In this document: one piece after another, positions 33,956 to 42,600 of the stretch
Layout: each line of letters begins with the position of its first letter
Numbering within the stretch: the stretch's first letter is position 1
NCBI GenBank assembly: GCA_005954745.1
Contig: CP040678.1
Coordinates: 558,001-622,000, forward strand
Length of the DNA: 64,000 nucleotides
Direction of reading: 5' to 3'
Origin: Halostella pelagica
GTDB lineage: Archaea; Halobacteriota; Halobacteria; Halobacteriales; Natronoarchaeaceae
The notes under the pieces: model-generated
The model's database searches: none
Told to the model about the DNA's origin: nothing
Seen by the model: the letters and a program-made list of their open reading frames with translations, nothing else
Position numbers and translations under genes: made by a program

Positions 33956-35467
33956 ATGCTGACGAAGGACCTGCTTCGAGTCTCGCGCGCCGGCGGGGGC
34001 TACCGACCGCAGTTCGCCCGCCGCGAGCACAGACCGCTCGCCGCGAAAGTTCTCGGAACCTATCAGGGCCACGTCGGCGAGCAACGGAGCGACCTGCAGG
34101 ACGCCCTGACCGACCTCGAACGCGAGAGCGAGGATTTCAAACTCGTCCGCGGCTTCGCGAAACTGCTGGAGCGGGAGGCGACGTTCGAGACGCGCGCGGG
34201 CGTCGACCCGGAGCGGGCGCGTCGGGAAACGTTCGCCGCCGCGGAGGCGGTCGGCGTGGTCGCTGAAGCGGAGCGAGACGCGGCGCTGTCGCAAGCCGCG
34301 GAGTCGCTGGGTGCGGACCCCGCGACGGTCGAGACGGCGCTTTACGCCGACCGGGAGGACCGCCAGGTGCTCGCGTCGTTCGACGCGCGCTGGGACCCGG
34401 ACGACCTGATCGCGCAGTACAACCTCTCGGTGGCCCAGACGGCCCTGTTCGACGCGACGGAGGTCCGCGTGCGTTCCTCGGACCCGAAGGCGCTCGTTTC
34501 CGCGGTAAAGCGCCTCCGCCTGATGTACGAGGTGTTGCGAACCGACTCGGGCGAGCGCGAGGTAGTCGTCACCGGGCCGACCCGCCTGTTCCGGTCGACG
34601 CGGCGCTACGGGACGCGGTTCGCTCGCTTGCTTCGCACCGTCGCGAAGGCTCGGGAGTGGCAACTGACCGCGACGATAGACGACCGGGGCACGGAGCGGG
34701 AGCTATCGCTATCCGATTCCGACCCCGTTCGGCCCATCGACGTGGAACCGGTGACCGACGTCACCTACGACAGCGGCGTCGAGGCGGACTTCGCGACGCG
34801 GTTCGAGTCACTGGACCTGGACTGGAACCTCGTCCGCGAACCGGAACCGCTGGCGGCCGGATCCCGCGTGATGATCCCGGATTTCGCGTTCGAGTACGAG
34901 CACGCGAACTTCCGTCTCTTCTTCGAGATAATGGGGTTCTGGACCCCCGAGTACGTCGAGAAGAAACTGTCACAGATGGACGCCGTCGAGGACGTGGAAC
35001 TGCTCGTCGCCGCCGACGAGAGCCTCGGTGTCGGCGAGGCGATCGAGGCGAGAGACCATCGAGCGATCCTCTACTCCGGGACCGTCCGAATCAAGGATGT
35101 CCGTGACGCACTCCGACGGTACGAAACCGACCTCGTGGCCGAGAGTGCGGCGGCGCTCCCCGACGAACTCGTCCCCGAAGAGGACGTAGTGACGCTGGAA
35201 ACGCTCGCCGACCGCCACGGCGTCAGCGAGGCGGCGATAGAGGGCAAGGCGTTTCCCGATCACGAGCGAGTCGGACGGACGTTGGTCCACCCGTCGGTGC
35301 TGTCGGACCTCCGCGAGCGGATCGAGGCCGGGATGGAACTCGACGAGGCAACCGCCGTACTCGAGGAGGCGGGTATCACCGACGCCAGCGCGGCGCTCGC
35401 GACCCTCGGTTACCGCGTCGAGTGGACTGGACTCGGCGGCGGAACGGTCCGCGAACGGTCCGAGTGA
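33956..35467 (+). CDS. bax1: Bax1-type nuclease (DUF790), partner of XPB
   Basis: The 503-residue protein belongs to the DUF790 family, known as Bax1 in other archaea, where it binds XPB and cuts bubble DNA. Visible signs are the N-terminal MLTKDLLRVSRAGGGYRPQF, the nuclease-like core with IPDFAFEYEHANFRLFFEI (about 303-321), and the family's GFWTPEYVEKKL motif (about 324-336). The pairing with XPB in the same region supports the call and a role in nucleotide excision repair. The start at 33956 matches the family's usual N-terminus. Confidence 0.88.
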   Translation: MLTKDLLRVSRAGGGYRPQFARREHRPLAAKVLGTYQGHVGEQRSDLQDALTDLERESEDFKLVRGFAKLLEREATFETRAGVDPERARRETFAAAEAVGVVAEAERDAALSQAAESLGADPATVETALYADREDRQVLASFDARWDPDDLIAQYNLSVAQTALFDATEVRVRSSDPKALVSAVKRLRLMYEVLRTDSGEREVVVTGPTRLFRSTRRYGTRFARLLRTVAKAREWQLTATIDDRGTERELSLSDSDPVRPIDVEPVTDVTYDSGVEADFATRFESLDLDWNLVREPEPLAAGSRVMIPDFAFEYEHANFRLFFEIMGFWTPEYVEKKLSQMDAVEDVELLVAADESLGVGEAIEARDHRAILYSGTVRIKDVRDALRRYETDLVAESAAALPDELVPEEDVVTLETLADRHGVSEAAIEGKAFPDHERVGRTLVHPSVLSDLRERIEAGMELDEATAVLEEAGITDASAALATLGYRVEWTGLGGGTVRERSE

Positions 35468-35506
35468 CCCCGGCAGGTATAGGGAAGAACGGGGTTCGAT
35501 TTTCCC

Positions 35507-35797
35507 ATGCCTGAGGACCGCTGCGGGTACGTACACGACGTCACAGCGATTCCAAACGTCGGTGAGACGACCTGCTGGCGTCCCACCTGGGGAGACCGCG
35601 ACCGGTGCGTCTGGCACGCTGACGAGGACGGGAAACCAGCGAAGCTCTACTTCAGCGTCGTTACGTTCGCCACGCTCGGGTTCGGCGATATCAGCCCGGT
35701 TGGAAGCTTCGCGCGCTTTCTCGCCGGCGTGGAGTCGCTGTTTGGGTCGCTACTGCTCGCCTTGCTCGTGTACGTGCTGACCATGACGCCGCGGTGA
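35507..35797 (+). pseudogene. Internally deleted pentapeptide-repeat/ion-channel protein
   Basis: The 96-residue frame begins like the N-terminus of haloarchaeal pentapeptide-repeat channel proteins (CGYVHDV, CWRPTWGDRDRCVWHADEDGKP) and then jumps directly to a potassium-channel pore (LYFSVVTFATLGFGDISP, with the selectivity filter TLGFGD) and a final membrane helix. The pentapeptide repeats and first channel helix that normally lie between are gone, with the frame kept. A single pore helix and inner helix could at best form a fragment. I read it as a remnant, though expression cannot be excluded. Confidence 0.65.
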
Positions 35798-35823
35798 GCG
35801 GGCGATACCGCTTTCCCGTCCGC

Positions 35824-36372
35824 TCAGAACTCCCGCCGCCGCCCCTTCGGGATCCGCGAGCGGAGTTCGCCGTGCAGGTAGAGGCCGACGCCGAGCGGGG
35901 CGTCCTCACCGGCTATCTCGTGCGCCGCGATGAGGTAACCCCAGTCGCCGTCCCAGTCGAGTTCCTGGTCCTCTCCCGCGACGAACCGCTCGGCCTGCTC
36001 CGGGGAGAGTCGGAGCACGTTCCGGTCCGCGTCAGCGCCGAATCGCTGGACGGCCTCCGTCGTCGGCTTCCAGTGTTCCTGACGGGTCCGCATGAACGTC
36101 AGCCCGAGACCCTCGATCCGGATCGGCGAGTCGACATCGCCGGCGAACGCCCAGACCTTCCCCGCGCCTTTCTCCCAGAACGTGACCCCGTCGAACGTCT
36201 CGGGCGGGACGCCGAAGCGTTCGTCCCACCAGTCGAGAACCTCTCGGCGGGAGGCGCGGCCCTCCACTTCTCGGTCCGCGGGCGTCTCGGGGAGACGGTC
36301 GAACTGCTGGCCGTCATTGGTGCGGCCGTCGTCCGCCCGACCGCCGTCGGTCCGCAGTGGTTCGTCGCTCAT
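35824..36372 (-). CDS. PUA-like RNA-binding protein coupled to the m5C methyltransferase
   Basis: The 182-residue acidic protein overlaps the methyltransferase gene by four bases (ATGA). Its second half (FWEKGAGKVWAF through LYLHGELRSRIPKGRRREF) resembles the RNA-binding, PUA-like C-terminal domain that is fused to the methyltransferase in bacterial RsmF. In haloarchaea the family is listed as unknown (DUF7122-like). I infer it supplies the RNA-binding half of a two-protein enzyme. The N-terminal 45 residues are low-complexity and probably disordered. Confidence 0.75.
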   Translation of the reverse strand: MSDEPLRTDGGRADDGRTNDGQQFDRLPETPADREVEGRASRREVLDWWDERFGVPPETFDGVTFWEKGAGKVWAFAGDVDSPIRIEGLGLTFMRTRQEHWKPTTEAVQRFGADADRNVLRLSPEQAERFVAGEDQELDWDGDWGYLIAAHEIAGEDAPLGVGLYLHGELRSRIPKGRRREF

Positions 36373-37277
36373 GCCGTCACCTCCAACTTCGCGACGAAGA
36401 ACCCGCCGGTGTCCTGGAAGTGGGGGTAGATGCGGGCGGCCTTCCGGACGCTGTCGTCGAACCCGTCGCCCTCCCACTCCGTGATGCCGGGCGCGTGTTC
36501 GATGTCTATGTCCATCTCGACGACGCGACAGTCTTCCTCGGCGATCACGTGGTCGAGAGCGGCCTCGTTCTCCTCCGGCGCGAACGTGCAGGTGGCGTAG
36601 ACGACCGTGCCGCCCTCGCGGGTGGCCTGTACGGCGCGTCGGAGTATCCCCTTCTGGACGCCCGCGACGCTGTGGACGTGGTTTAACGACCACTCGTCGA
36701 ACGTGTCCGGGTTCTTTCGAACCGTCCCCTCGCAGGAGCAGGGGACGTCGACCAGCGCGCGGTCGAACGGTTCGCCGTCGAACGGTTTCAGCGAGAAGTT
36801 CCGCGCGTCCCGGTTCGTGACGGCGACGTTCGAGACGCCCAGACGTTCGGCGTTCGACCGCAACGCCGAGAGGCGACCGAGGTTGTTGTCGTTGGCTACG
36901 AGTGTCCCGGTGTCCTCCATCAGGGCGGCGAGATGGGTCGTCTTGCTTCCGGGCGCGGCGCAGGCGTCCCAGACGCGCTCGCCGGGGTTCGGGTCGAGAA
37001 CGACGGCGGGGAGCGACGACACCTCCTCCTGGCCCTGGACCCAGCCGTGGAAGTACGGCCAGGTGTTGCCGGGGCGGTCAGTCTCCACCGTCATGACGCG
37101 GTCGTTCCAGTCGGCCTGCTCCCAGCCGACGCCAGCCTCGTCGAACGCGGCGGTAACCCGCTCGGTCGACGACTTGATCGTGTTGACGCGGACGGCCGAG
37201 GGGAGCGGCCGCTCACACGCGTCGAGGAAAGCGTCGAAATCGTCGACGATGGGGCGATACCGTTCCAGTGGTTCCAT
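36369..37277 (-). CDS. NOL1/NOP2/Sun-family RNA cytosine-5 methyltransferase
   Basis: The 302-residue SAM-dependent enzyme has DACAAPGSKTTHLA for SAM binding, the release cysteine in motif IV (VDVPCSCEG, Cys180) and the nucleophile in motif VI (YATCTFAPEENE, Cys230). It methylates C5 of cytosine in tRNA or rRNA. The protein has only the catalytic domain; the following coupled gene probably encodes the missing RNA-binding domain. The position methylated is unknown. Confidence 0.9.
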   Translation of the reverse strand: MEPLERYRPIVDDFDAFLDACERPLPSAVRVNTIKSSTERVTAAFDEAGVGWEQADWNDRVMTVETDRPGNTWPYFHGWVQGQEEVSSLPAVVLDPNPGERVWDACAAPGSKTTHLAALMEDTGTLVANDNNLGRLSALRSNAERLGVSNVAVTNRDARNFSLKPFDGEPFDRALVDVPCSCEGTVRKNPDTFDEWSLNHVHSVAGVQKGILRRAVQATREGGTVVYATCTFAPEENEAALDHVIAEEDCRVVEMDIDIEHAPGITEWEGDGFDDSVRKAARIYPHFQDTGGFFVAKLEVTA

Positions 37278-37402
37278 TACCGGCGGATTCGCCCGGCGGT
37301 CGCAAGTGCGTTTCGAAGCGACCGTTCGCGGCCGCTGTCTCCTCCCCGCCGCGGTTCGCGACTACCCCCACGGTTAAGACTCGTCCCCGAAACGTCCAGT
37401 GT

Positions 37403-38146
37403 ATGGCGCACGTCAAACTCCGCGGCGACGAGGCCGACTTCGAGGGAGCGTGGCTGGTCGAGGGAATGCCTGGCGTCGGTCTCGTTGGGAAGATAGCGAC
37501 CGACCACATCGTCGAACAGTTCGACATGGAGTACTACGCGAGCGTACACTGCGACGGCATCCCGCGGATCGGCGTCTATCAGGACGGCGACCGGGCGGTC
37601 CGTCCGCCGGTCCGTCTGTACGCCGACAGGGAGCGCAACCTCCTCGCGCTCCAGAGCGACGTGCCGGTCTCCGCGGAGACCGCAACCGACTTCGCCACCT
37701 GCGTCACGACGTGGCTCGAAGAGACGGGCGCCAAGCCGCTGTACCTCAGCGGACGCCCCGCCGAAAAAGACGGAAGCGCCCCGGACATGTTCGGCATCTC
37801 GACGGGCGACTCCGGCGGGATACTCGACGACCTGGACATCGGTACGCCGACCGAAAACGGGGCTATCGCGGGGCCGACAGGCGCGCTGATATCGCAGGCG
37901 GCCGAGCGTAACATCGACGGCGTCGGTCTGATAGTCGAGAGCGACCCGCAGTTCCCGGACCCGGAGGCGGCGCGGGTACTTATCGACCGCGGCATCGGTC
38001 CGGTCGCCGATATCGACCCGAACGTCTCCGACCTGGTCGACCGCGCCGAGGAGATCCAGAGCCAGAAGGAGCAACTCGCACAGCGGATGGGCGAAGCGAA
38101 CGAGCAGGAGAGTTCGCAGGCTCAGCCGCTGCGAATGTTCCAGTGA
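37403..38146 (+). CDS. PAC2-family proteasome assembly chaperone
   Basis: The 247-residue protein has the PAC2 pattern: WLVEGMPGVGLVGKIATDHIVEQ at the N-terminus, a central domain with TGALISQAAERNIDGVGLIVES, and a C-terminal helix (EEIQSQKEQLAQRMGEANEQ) ending QPLRMFQ. The terminal hydrophobic-x-aromatic tail is reminiscent of the HbYX-type tail by which these chaperones dock on the 20S proteasome, though not a perfect match. The start at 37403 is the family N-terminus. A dispersed palindrome begins 3 bases after its stop. Confidence 0.87.
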   Translation: MAHVKLRGDEADFEGAWLVEGMPGVGLVGKIATDHIVEQFDMEYYASVHCDGIPRIGVYQDGDRAVRPPVRLYADRERNLLALQSDVPVSAETATDFATCVTTWLEETGAKPLYLSGRPAEKDGSAPDMFGISTGDSGGILDDLDIGTPTENGAIAGPTGALISQAAERNIDGVGLIVESDPQFPDPEAARVLIDRGIGPVADIDPNVSDLVDRAEEIQSQKEQLAQRMGEANEQESSQAQPLRMFQ

Positions 38147-38148
38147 GA

Positions 38149-38224
38149 GGGAAACGTTGTAACTGTGTCGCGGTGTTCGCCGACCCGCGTCGGTGAACTG
38201 CCGAACTGACTTGCGAGAGCTATG
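38149..38224. repeat. Dispersed palindromic element, copy 2 (degenerate)
   Basis: It begins three bases after the PAC2 stop. It shares GTTGTAACTGTGT, TTCGCCGAC and CCGAACTGACTT in order with the copies at 55708 and 62938, but its right end has drifted. Same orientation relative to the gene as those copies. Confidence 0.65.
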
Positions 38225-38310
38225 GGCCTCTCCGGTCCGACCGTCGACCGCCGAACTATCGCCGACTGCGATCGTAGTTTCTTTTGCGTCTGGCGGAACG
38301 ACTGTGAACT

Positions 38311-38457
38311 ATGAGCGACCTCGAAGCGGCAGTTGAGACGTTTCTCGACGATACGGACACGGTGTTCGGGGAGTACGAACAGGGTTACATGGACGCCGAC
38401 GTTGCGCTCGACCGGATCGAGGACCACGTCGAGGAACTGCGCGAGGCCCGCGAGTAG
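38311..38457 (+). CDS. Small acidic protein, 48 residues
   Basis: ATG at 38311 to TAG at 38455-38457 encodes MSDLEAAVETFLDDTDTV and onward, a highly acidic, probably all-helical protein ending HVEELREARE. Composition and codon use match the neighbouring haloarchaeal genes, and it starts 10-35 bases after a T-rich, TATA-like stretch. I recognise no function. It may be a conserved haloarchaeal small protein. Confidence 0.6.
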   Translation: MSDLEAAVETFLDDTDTVFGEYEQGYMDADVALDRIEDHVEELREARE

Positions 38458-38529
38458 AGCGGCGGTTCCGAACGATCCCGGTCAGTCACACCATTTATCG
38501 TGGTCCGGTTTGTGTGAACAGAACATCAT

Positions 38530-40410
38530 ATGGCTCTCTCGGAGCAGCGACTCCTCGTCGTCGGCGACGAGACGGTCGCGGACGGCGTTGCCGCGGCCGT
38601 TGACCGGTCCGTCACAGTCGACGACACCGCGGAGGCGCGCGCCGAACTCGATGCGGGCCGCTTCGACGGCGTTCTGGTCGAGAACGGCGTCGACGGGGCG
38701 ACGGACCTGATCCGTTCGCTCGCCACCGCCGACGACGCCCCCGGCGTTCTGTTCGTGACCGACGGAGAGGAGGGGGTAGACGAGGCGTTACACGCTGGCG
38801 CTACGGACTACTTCCGCGTCGACGATCCGCCGCGCGTCGCCCGGGGCCGTGTCCGGGATATCACTACGTCCCGGGCGGCCCGCGACAGGGAACTGGAACG
38901 GTACCGGACGCTCGTCGAGACGGCCGGCGACGCGATGTACGCGCTCGACGAGAAGGGGCGGATCACGATGGTCAACGAGACTCACGTCGAGTTCACGAAC
39001 AAGCCGCGAGAGGCCCTCATTGGGTCGCATCCCGGCGAACGCATCGGCGACGACGCCGTCGCGGAAGCGAAGTCGTTGATCGGGGAGATCCTCAGCGACG
39101 ACGACCGGAAGCGCGGGCGACTGGAGTTCGAAATCGCGGACGCCGACGGCGAACTGCGGCAGTACGAGGACAACCTCGCCGTCCTCACCGACGACAACGG
39201 GGAACTCACAGGCTCAGTCGGCGTCATTCGCGACATCAGCGACCGGAAGAGACGAGAGCGGGAACTCGCCCGCTACCGAACGCTGGTCGAGGCCGTCGGC
39301 GACCCGATGTACATCCTCGACGAAGAGGAAGTCGTGACGATGGCTAACGAGGCAATGGCCGAGCATCTCGACTACGACCGTGCGGATATCGTCGGGACAC
39401 ACACGAGCGAGTTCGTGGCCGACGGGGACTACGAGCGCGGGACCGAACTGCTCAGAGACCTGTACGAGGACGACGAACGCGACTGGGGGACCTACGAGAT
39501 GGAAAGCGTCACTGCGAACGACGAGCGGATACTTACCGAAAACAACGTGGCAGTCCTCACCGACGACGGGAACTACGCGGGGTCGGTCGGTGTCATCCGC
39601 GACATCAGTGAGCGCAAACGCCGGATCGAGGCGCTCCGAGGGCAGAACGAACGTCTGGACGAGTTCGCCAGCGTCGTCGGCCACGACCTGCGTAACCCGC
39701 TGAACGTCATTCAGGGGCATCTGGACCTCGCCCGAAAGACGGGCGAAGCGGAGCACTTCGACGCGATCTGCGAGGGGGTCGACCGGATGGAGGACCTCCT
39801 CGATGAACTGCTTGCGCTCGCTCGCCAGGGGAAAGTCGTGAGCGACCCGGAGACGGTGTCGCTGGTCGAGGTTTCCCGGAACGCCTGGGACGGCGTGGCC
39901 ACCGGCGATGCGACGCTGGAGTTGCCGGACGGCGACCCGACGGTCGAGGCCGACGGCACCCGCCTTCGGGAACTATTCGAGAACCTCTTCCGAAACACGG
40001 TCGAACACGCGGGTCCGGACGCGACGGTGCGCGTCGGCACGACTGGGGCGGGTTTCTACGTGGAGGACGACGGTCCCGGAATCCCCGTATCGGACTCGGA
40101 ACGGGTGTTCGACCGGGGGTACACGACGGCGGACGACGGCACTGGGCTCGGCCTGAACATCGTCAAGCGGATCGCCGAGGGGCACGGGTGGTCGGTGTCG
40201 GCGACGGTAAGCGGGGACGGCGACCGCACCGACACCGCCCGGTTACTCAGGGGCTCCGGGGACACCTCGGACCGGGAACGTGACTCCGAGATCGGCCGAC
40301 ACGCTACCACCGGCGGAACTGCGCCCGACGGAGATGCGGGCGGTACGCACCGGATGCAGTCCGGCGGTGGCGCACGTTTCGAGTTCCGGACGACCGTCAC
40401 GCGTCGATGA
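38530..40410 (+). CDS. Two-PAS sensor histidine kinase with pseudo-receiver
   Basis: The 626-residue soluble kinase has a receiver-like N-terminus (1-110) whose phosphate-accepting Asp position reads VLVEN, two PAS domains (about 125-235 and 250-360), the dimerisation helix with the phospho-accepting His in GHDLRNPL (about 384) and an ATPase domain (EDDGPGIP near 514, GTGLGLNIVKRI). After SVSATVSGDGD a roughly 50-residue acidic insert (about 562-612) precedes the final GGARFEFRTTV strand, which is unusual. It has no membrane segment, so it senses a cytoplasmic signal. No response regulator is adjacent. Confidence 0.88.
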   Translation: MALSEQRLLVVGDETVADGVAAAVDRSVTVDDTAEARAELDAGRFDGVLVENGVDGATDLIRSLATADDAPGVLFVTDGEEGVDEALHAGATDYFRVDDPPRVARGRVRDITTSRAARDRELERYRTLVETAGDAMYALDEKGRITMVNETHVEFTNKPREALIGSHPGERIGDDAVAEAKSLIGEILSDDDRKRGRLEFEIADADGELRQYEDNLAVLTDDNGELTGSVGVIRDISDRKRRERELARYRTLVEAVGDPMYILDEEEVVTMANEAMAEHLDYDRADIVGTHTSEFVADGDYERGTELLRDLYEDDERDWGTYEMESVTANDERILTENNVAVLTDDGNYAGSVGVIRDISERKRRIEALRGQNERLDEFASVVGHDLRNPLNVIQGHLDLARKTGEAEHFDAICEGVDRMEDLLDELLALARQGKVVSDPETVSLVEVSRNAWDGVATGDATLELPDGDPTVEADGTRLRELFENLFRNTVEHAGPDATVRVGTTGAGFYVEDDGPGIPVSDSERVFDRGYTTADDGTGLGLNIVKRIAEGHGWSVSATVSGDGDRTDTARLLRGSGDTSDRERDSEIGRHATTGGTAPDGDAGGTHRMQSGGGARFEFRTTVTRR

Positions 40411-40441
40411 CGGGAGACGGGCTACGTATCGATGACGGGAG
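40404..40441. repeat. 13-base direct repeat at the kinase stop codon
   Basis: TCGATGACGGGAG occurs at 40404-40416 and 40429-40441, 25 bases apart. The first copy contains the kinase stop codon. It is short and could be chance, but it fits the pattern of duplicated gene ends in this window. Confidence 0.4.
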
Positions 40442-40484
40442 CGGACCACGAACAGTTAAGCGGGCGGCGCTATCGGTATACTCC

Positions 40485-41606
40485 ATGACGGAGTTCTCAC
40501 AACGGGTCGAACAGGTGTCGATGAGCGGGATACGAGAAGTGTTCGAGGCTGCGAGCGAGGACGCGATCAACCTCGGTATCGGGCAACCGGACTTCCCGAC
40601 CCCGAGCCACGCTCGGCAGGCCGCCGTCGAGGCCGTCGAGAACGGCAACGCCGACGCCTACACGTCGAACAAGGGGACGCTCGGTCTCCGCGAGGCGATC
40701 AGCGCGAAGTACGACCGCGACGGAGCGTTTTCGGTCGACACCGACGACATCATCGCGACCTCGGGCGGGAGCGAGGCGCTCCACCTCGCGATCGAGGCTC
40801 ACGTCGACCCCGGCGAAGAGGTTATCTTCCCGGACCCCGGGTTCGTTTCCTACGACGCCCTGACGCATCTCGCCGACGGCACGCCGAAGCCAGTGGGACT
40901 GCGCGAGGACCTCACTCTCGACCCCGCGACGGTCGAGGACGCGATCACCGACGACACTGCGGTCTTCATCGTCAACAGCCCTGCGAACCCCACCGGTGCG
41001 GTCCAGAGCGAGGACGATATCCGCGAGTTCGCCCGGATCGCGGACGAACACGACGTGCTCTGTATCTCCGACGAGGTGTACGAGTACATCGTCTTCGACG
41101 GCGAACACTACTCGCCGATGGCGTACGCGGAAAGCGACAACGTCGTCGTCGTCGGCGCGTGTTCGAAGACGTACTCGATGACAGGATGGCGACTCGGGTG
41201 GGTGACCGGGTCCAACGAGCGGATCGAGCGGATGCTCCGCGTCCACCAGTACATGCAGGCCTGCGCCAGCGCCCCGGCACAGTTCGCCGCCGAGGCGGCT
41301 CTCACCGGCCCGCAGGAACCCGTCGACGAGATGGTGACCGCCTTCGAAGAGCGCCGCGACGTTTTGCTTGACGGCCTCGCGGACATCGGCCTCGACACCC
41401 CGACGCCTCGCGGCGCGTTCTACGCGATGCCGGAGGTGCCCGAGGGCTGGGTCGACGAGTGTATCGACCGCGGCGTCGTCGTCGTCCCCGGCGAGGCGTT
41501 CGGAGAACACGGCGAGGGCTACGCCCGCATCTCCTACGCGACGGGCATCGAGACGCTGAAAGAGGCGCTAGAGGTCATGGGCGAGGCGACGCGAGCGGTT
41601 CGCTGA
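40485..41606 (+). CDS. Class I/II pyridoxal-phosphate aminotransferase
   Basis: The 373-residue fold-type I enzyme has GIGQPDFPTP, ATSGGSEALHLA, NSPANPTGAV, ISDEVYEYIVF and the PLP lysine in GACSKTYSMTGWRLGW (about 228). It belongs to the aspartate/aromatic aminotransferase branch; the substrate is not fixed by sequence. The ATG at 40485 (MTEFSQRVEQV) is the family start, so the longer frame from 40407 is not used. A TATA-like CTATCGGTATA lies close to the start. Confidence 0.9.
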   Translation: MTEFSQRVEQVSMSGIREVFEAASEDAINLGIGQPDFPTPSHARQAAVEAVENGNADAYTSNKGTLGLREAISAKYDRDGAFSVDTDDIIATSGGSEALHLAIEAHVDPGEEVIFPDPGFVSYDALTHLADGTPKPVGLREDLTLDPATVEDAITDDTAVFIVNSPANPTGAVQSEDDIREFARIADEHDVLCISDEVYEYIVFDGEHYSPMAYAESDNVVVVGACSKTYSMTGWRLGWVTGSNERIERMLRVHQYMQACASAPAQFAAEAALTGPQEPVDEMVTAFEERRDVLLDGLADIGLDTPTPRGAFYAMPEVPEGWVDECIDRGVVVVPGEAFGEHGEGYARISYATGIETLKEALEVMGEATRAVR

Positions 41607-41712
41607 CGGAACGAACCGCTCAGTGTCAGTCCGGCCGTGTAGCCGGCCACGGGTCCGGTCGAATTCTCCGAACGCCCCGAACGTTATGTTCGGTCGAGTC
41701 CATGTTGAACCT

Positions 41713-42564
41713 ATGGCCATCTCGCGCCGCGGTACCGGACCGGAACCGGCGCTTCGAGCGCTCCTTTCGCAGGTTCACCCGGTGTTCATGCTCCCGCCGC
41801 TGGCGGCGTCGCTGTTCGGCGGCGTCCTCGCAAGCGGCGTCGCCCCGGTCGTCGCGGGACTGCACGTCGTCGCGGTCTTCTCGGCGGTGTACACCGCCCA
41901 CGTGAAAGACGGCTACGTCGACTTCCACGTCCGCGGCGAGGACGACGACCATCCGCTCACCGAGCGCGGATGCAAGGCCGCTCTCGCGGGGGTCTGCGTC
42001 CTGTTCGCGGTGTGTCTCGTCGGCCTCTGGGCGCTCGTCGGCGTCGGCGCGGCGCTGGTGACCCTGCCGACGTGGCTCATCGGTTACCACCACGCGCCGC
42101 AACTCGACATGAACCCCGTGACCGCGACGACGGGCTACCCGCTCGGCATCGCGTTCGCCATCGTCGGCGGTCATTACGTCCAGGCCGGCACGGTCGGCGC
42201 GACGGCGCTCGCGTTCGGCGTCGTCTTCCTCGTCTTGCTCTCCGGCGTCAAGGTGATAGACGACGCGCAGGATTACGAGTACGACCGATCCATCCGCAAG
42301 CGGACGGTCGCCGTCCTCCTCGGTAAAGAGCGGGCGCGGACTGTCGCGTTCCTGCTGATGGCGACCGCTCTGCTCGCCGTCGTCGCCTTCTCCGCGGCGG
42401 AACTGTTCCCCCCGTCTAGCGTCCTCGCCGTTCTCGCGTTCGGCGCTGTGGCACTCGTCGCCCGCCGCGCGGACCCGGAACTCGCCACGATGTTGCTCGT
42501 TCGCGGGTCGTACGTGTTTCTCGCCGTCCTCGTCGCGGCGGTGTGGTTCGAACCGTTCGCGTAA
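41713..42564 (+). CDS. UbiA-family prenyltransferase
   Basis: The 283-residue membrane protein has about eight helices and the two aspartate-rich motifs of the family in modified form: KDGYVDFHVRGEDDD (near 60-75) and DDAQDYEYDRSIRKRTV (near 190). UbiA enzymes attach isoprenoid chains to aromatic or glycerol acceptors; in haloarchaea relatives make menaquinone, haem or archaeal lipids. The first motif departs from NDxxDxxxD, so this is a divergent branch. It precedes a methyltransferase gene by 36 bases. Confidence 0.82.
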   Translation: MAISRRGTGPEPALRALLSQVHPVFMLPPLAASLFGGVLASGVAPVVAGLHVVAVFSAVYTAHVKDGYVDFHVRGEDDDHPLTERGCKAALAGVCVLFAVCLVGLWALVGVGAALVTLPTWLIGYHHAPQLDMNPVTATTGYPLGIAFAIVGGHYVQAGTVGATALAFGVVFLVLLSGVKVIDDAQDYEYDRSIRKRTVAVLLGKERARTVAFLLMATALLAVVAFSAAELFPPSSVLAVLAFGAVALVARRADPELATMLLVRGSYVFLAVLVAAVWFEPFA

Positions 42565-42600
42565 ACCAGTTTTATCCCGAACGACGGCGAACCAACGCGG

